Shown here: positions 61,362-64,000 of the stretch, piece after piece | Layout: each line of letters starts with the position of its first letter | How positions within the stretch are numbered: the first letter of the stretch is position 1 | DNA from: Dokdonella_A sp963775445 | Lineage (GTDB): Bacteria > Pseudomonadota > Gammaproteobacteria > Xanthomonadales > Rhodanobacteraceae | Reading direction: 5' to 3' | Assembly (NCBI GenBank): GCA_963775445.1 | Contig: CAVZIT010000004.1 | Coordinates: 868,001-932,000 of the forward strand | Length of the DNA: 64,000 nucleotides | Position numbers and translations under genes: made by a program | Notes under the pieces: model-generated | What the model was told of the DNA's origin: nothing | The model's database searches: none | What the model saw: the letters and a program-made list of their open reading frames with translations, nothing else

Positions 61362-64000
61362 TTACTTCTCGTAGCGGTAGTTGATGCCCGCGCGATTGCC
61401 GGTCGTGGCGTTCTGCGTTTCGAAGTTGAAGCGCTTGTTGATGAGATAGCGAAGGGTAACCACTTGCCCCGGATCGAATACGCCCACCCCGTAACTAAGA
61501 TACAGCTTGGGCGAAAGGTATTTGCCGACCGTGAACGCCGCGCCGCCGAGTGCGGCATTGTCCGAGACGCCCGCTTCGACGCCGAGGCGCGAGCCCAGCC
61601 CCTTCGCGAGCAAGTCGCCGCCCGCAGTGCCGAGAGCCTTGGCCGCAGTCCCGAGCATGTTTCCCTCGCCACTGTTCAACTGCGACAGCGGTTTGCCGGT
61701 GACCAGATAGGACAGCGCTTCGGATTGTTCCATGGTCGGGTCTGAAAACACCGTGAGTATCGGAACCTGCGCAGTGCCCCGCACCTTGAGCCCGGCGGTG
61801 ATGTTTTCGTCACGAATCTTGCGCACCGCGCTGATATCGAGTCCCGGGTTGTCGATCGCAGTGCCGGCGAACAACAGACGTCCGCTCTGGATCGTGAGGT
61901 CCTGGCCGTAGGCTTTGTAGGTGCCGCTGACATTGAGCGTACCGGTGCCGGTGGTGACCTTGCCGGGCGTGTCGTTGACGGCCAGCTGTCCAGCGATCTT
62001 GCCGTCGAGACCCAGACCGGCAAGTTGCACGTCGCTGCCGAGTTCGACCGTCGCCTGCACGAACACCGGTAGCGGCGCGCCGGGCCTGGCGCGCTTTTCG
62101 TCGACCACGACCACGTCGGATGAAGTCTTGTTGACTCCGCCGCCCGGCAGCTTGGCCAGATCGACCTTGGCCTTCGGGATCGTGACCTTGCCGCCAATCG
62201 ACACGCGTTCACTGGTGCGTTCGATCGTCAAATCGGGTGAAACCACCACGCGCGCGGCCGGTATGTCGGCCGCCAGGAAATTTTCTCCTTTGATCGTCCC
62301 CTTGAATGGCGCGGTCGCGCCAAGGCCGCCGCTGCCGTTGATCTTGAGCAATCCCGTGCCTGATGCGATCTGGCCATCCAGCGCGAAGTGTTGCGGGTCG
62401 ATTGCCTTGAGGCTCACATTGCCATCGTGCAGCTTGAGTCCGGCCGAGGGGATCTCGACGGCAAACTCCTTGAGCGCGAGCGCACCCTCGATGCGCGGCG
62501 CCGCGGTCGTGCCATCCAGGGTGTAGTGGGCCTCGATGTGGCCCTTGGTGTTGGCCGCCTCGCTGGTCAGTAGTTCAACGAAAGCCAGACTATTGAGCGA
62601 CAGGTCGATGCGACCACTGAGCGCCTGCGCGGTGCCCGGTGCGCCGTGCAAGGTGACATCGCCCGCCAGCTTGCCGCCGTGGTCGAGTGCAGCGTTCACT
62701 GTGGCGTGCGTCGATTGCGGTGAAAGATTCGCGTCGAGGGCGAGGTCGGTAAATGCAAGCAGTGGCCGGCCGGGTTGATCGGCGTAGGTGATTTCGCCGC
62801 TGGCGGATTTGAGCGACGCGTGGCCTTCGAGCTCACCCTTCGCACCGCGGCGGATATCTCCGTCTCCGGCAATCGCACCGCTGATGCGTATCGGTGAATC
62901 CGGCGCGCCGAGCTTGGCGATCAACGCAAGCGGCAACTCCTCGATGCGGTAGCGCGCGTGCGCGCTGCCGTCGGCATCGGTCGTGCCTGCCACGCAGATT
63001 TTCGGACCATCTGCTGCCAGGCATATATCGGTGACATCGAAAGTTTTTCCGTTCCAGGTCAATTGCGCGGGGCGCTGCAAGGCAAAACGCGGCAATTTCT
63101 TGGGCTCCAAATCGATCGTCTTCAACGTGCCTTGCCAGTGACCGTCGTCGCTCGCGCTGCCATCGAGCGCGAGCGCGACCGAGAGATCGCTGCCTTTCGC
63201 ATCGAGAGTCAGATGATGCGACTTCTGGTTGCCGCTCGCATCGATCACCACCGTGTCGAACACGAATCCTCCGGCACTGAGCGTACGCGCATCCAAGTTG
63301 ACGCTGCCCTGGGGCGTCTTGAGTTTCGACACGTTCGCGGACAGCGTCAGCGCTTTTACGTGCGTGTCGCCAAATGCGAGTCTGGTTGCATCCGCGTGGC
63401 CCACGATCGAAAGTTCAGGCCAGCGTCCCTGCACGCGGAATTCGCCCTTGGCCTGCCCGGCGGCATTCGGCAGCCAGTCGGCAAGCGAGGTCACTTCGAG
63501 TTGGATCGTCGCATCGGTCTGGCTGCCGCCCTTACCGGAGACGGAGAGACGACTTTTCCCGGAAGTCAGCTCCAGCGTGCCATCGACGACATACCCGGGC
63601 TTGATCGCCAGATCGGCATGACCGGACAACGGCCTCTGGCGTAGCGTGCCGCCCAGTTTATCGAGCTTGATCGTGGCAACGGGACCGTTGTCCGCCAGCA
63701 TTCCGGATGTGTCGAGATCGAAATCGATCGCGCCGGGCCAGTCGGGCGCGAAGGCACCCGGGTCGAGCTTGTCTGCCTTGGCCTCCAACTGCCAGCCGAT
63801 TCTTGGCTGGAGGATCACGCTGCCATGCGCATCGAGTCCACCTTTGGCCTGTTTGAGCGCGAGTCGATCGAGCGTTATTTTCTGCGGCGTTCCGGCGAGT
63901 TCGAGTGCCAGATCGGCAAGCTTGCCGGGCGGCCCGATCGCAAGCGTGCCTTTGGCCTGATACGCACTTGCACTACCGGAAGCCGTGATTTTGCCGTGCG
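61362..64000 (-). CDS. tamB: Translocation and assembly module protein TamB, C-terminal part
   Basis: This inner-membrane-anchored, beta-rich bridge protein acts with TamA in outer-membrane protein and phospholipid transport. The frame is open from the right window edge to the stop at 61362, about 879 residues; the N-terminus is outside the window. Strand-rich repeats continue up to the DUF490 C-terminus: TGTLNVSGTYKAYGQDLTIQ, GRLLFAGTAIDNPGLDISAV, FSDPTMEQSEALSYLVTGKP, GVGVFDPGQVVTLRYLINKR, and the end AGINYRYEK. The methionine-started frame to 63818 is internal only. Confidence 0.95.
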   Translation of the reverse strand, partial: HGKITASGSASAYQAKGTLAIGPPGKLADLALELAGTPQKITLDRLALKQAKGGLDAHGSVILQPRIGWQLEAKADKLDPGAFAPDWPGAIDFDLDTSGMLADNGPVATIKLDKLGGTLRQRPLSGHADLAIKPGYVVDGTLELTSGKSRLSVSGKGGSQTDATIQLEVTSLADWLPNAAGQAKGEFRVQGRWPELSIVGHADATRLAFGDTHVKALTLSANVSKLKTPQGSVNLDARTLSAGGFVFDTVVIDASGNQKSHHLTLDAKGSDLSVALALDGSASDDGHWQGTLKTIDLEPKKLPRFALQRPAQLTWNGKTFDVTDICLAADGPKICVAGTTDADGSAHARYRIEELPLALIAKLGAPDSPIRISGAIAGDGDIRRGAKGELEGHASLKSASGEITYADQPGRPLLAFTDLALDANLSPQSTHATVNAALDHGGKLAGDVTLHGAPGTAQALSGRIDLSLNSLAFVELLTSEAANTKGHIEAHYTLDGTTAAPRIEGALALKEFAVEIPSAGLKLHDGNVSLKAIDPQHFALDGQIASGTGLLKINGSGGLGATAPFKGTIKGENFLAADIPAARVVVSPDLTIERTSERVSIGGKVTIPKAKVDLAKLPGGGVNKTSSDVVVVDEKRARPGAPLPVFVQATVELGSDVQLAGLGLDGKIAGQLAVNDTPGKVTTGTGTLNVSGTYKAYGQDLTIQSGRLLFAGTAIDNPGLDISAVRKIRDENITAGLKVRGTAQVPILTVFSDPTMEQSEALSYLVTGKPLSQLNSGEGNMLGTAAKALGTAGGDLLAKGLGSRLGVEAGVSDNAALGGAAFTVGKYLSPKLYLSYGVGVFDPGQVVTLRYLINKRFNFETQNATTGNRAGINYRYEK

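Noticed and set aside
1..64000. tRNA, rRNA, CRISPR arrays, prophage or intact insertion sequences
   Set aside because: I looked for cloverleaf ends, regular spaced repeats, transposase or integrase motifs and found none that I can support.

Overview
The window is a 64 kb stretch of a GC-rich gammaproteobacterial chromosome. It most resembles Xanthomonadales, probably Rhodanobacteraceae or a relative. That placement is inferred from gene content and order: leuS-lptE-holA-nadD-rsfS-rlmH-maf-rng-yhdP-tldD-darP-pmbA, hfq-hflX-hflK-hflC-purA, rplU-rpmA-obgE next to rpsT-murJ, an ECF sigma factor followed by a TPR kinase, and many GTG/TTG starts. No rRNA, tRNA, CRISPR array, integrase or intact insertion sequence is visible.

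Layout. (1) 1-7.0 kb: uvrA (minus, cut by the window start), rplU-rpmA with a strong terminator, obgE, rpsT (minus, TTG start) and murJ. (2) 7.3-14.5 kb: secreted or envelope proteins, namely an M13 metallopeptidase, a Sel1-repeat protein, a DUF502 membrane protein, an S9 peptidase and a thioredoxin-TPR co-chaperone. A hairpin-rich MITE-like element flanked by CTAG lies between two convergent genes at 10.17-10.33 kb. (3) 14.7-26.0 kb: the accessory part. It holds an amidohydrolase, then an ECF sigma factor whose stop overlaps the start of a Ser/Thr kinase with TM and TPR regions. A same-strand run of at least eight secreted proteins or lipoproteins follows, including DUF3617 and DUF4892-OmpA types. 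(4) 26.1-42.5 kb: leuS, LPS transport (lptE), replication (holA), NAD synthesis (nadD), ribosome and RNA functions (rsfS, rlmH, rng), maf, yhdP, and the TldD/PmbA protease pair with darP between them. (5) 42.5-47.3 kb: a DUF4870 protein, ispA/xseB, tilS, an unknown membrane protein and tdh. (6) 47.7-55.2 kb: a secreted surface protein, miaA-hfq-hflX-hflK-hflC-DUF2065 and purA. (7) 55.3-64 kb: mtgA, a GAF-GAF-GGDEF-EAL protein, an outer-membrane barrel-like protein, pgeF and the C-terminal part of tamB.

The most striking observation is that apparent single-base indels are concentrated between about 15.8 and 22.0 kb. The amidohydrolase, the kinase, a small Cys-containing secreted protein, a His/Pro-rich secreted protein, the DUF3617 protein and the DUF4892-OmpA protein are each split between reading frames. 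Nearly all other genes in the window are intact. Most of these indels can be repaired by adding one base to a short G, C or A run, which points either to consensus errors in this stretch or to recent decay.

The best candidate for an undescribed system is the ECF sigma/TPR-kinase pair (known elsewhere as a phosphorylation-controlled sigma module) together with the downstream array of lipoproteins and the OmpA-type protein (16.15-26.03 kb). Other points of interest are a probable CTG start for hflX directly behind the hfq stop and in the same frame, a seven-copy 21-bp repeat coding a heptapeptide array in the OmpA protein, and a basic Lys/Ala/Pro-rich extension on RsfS.
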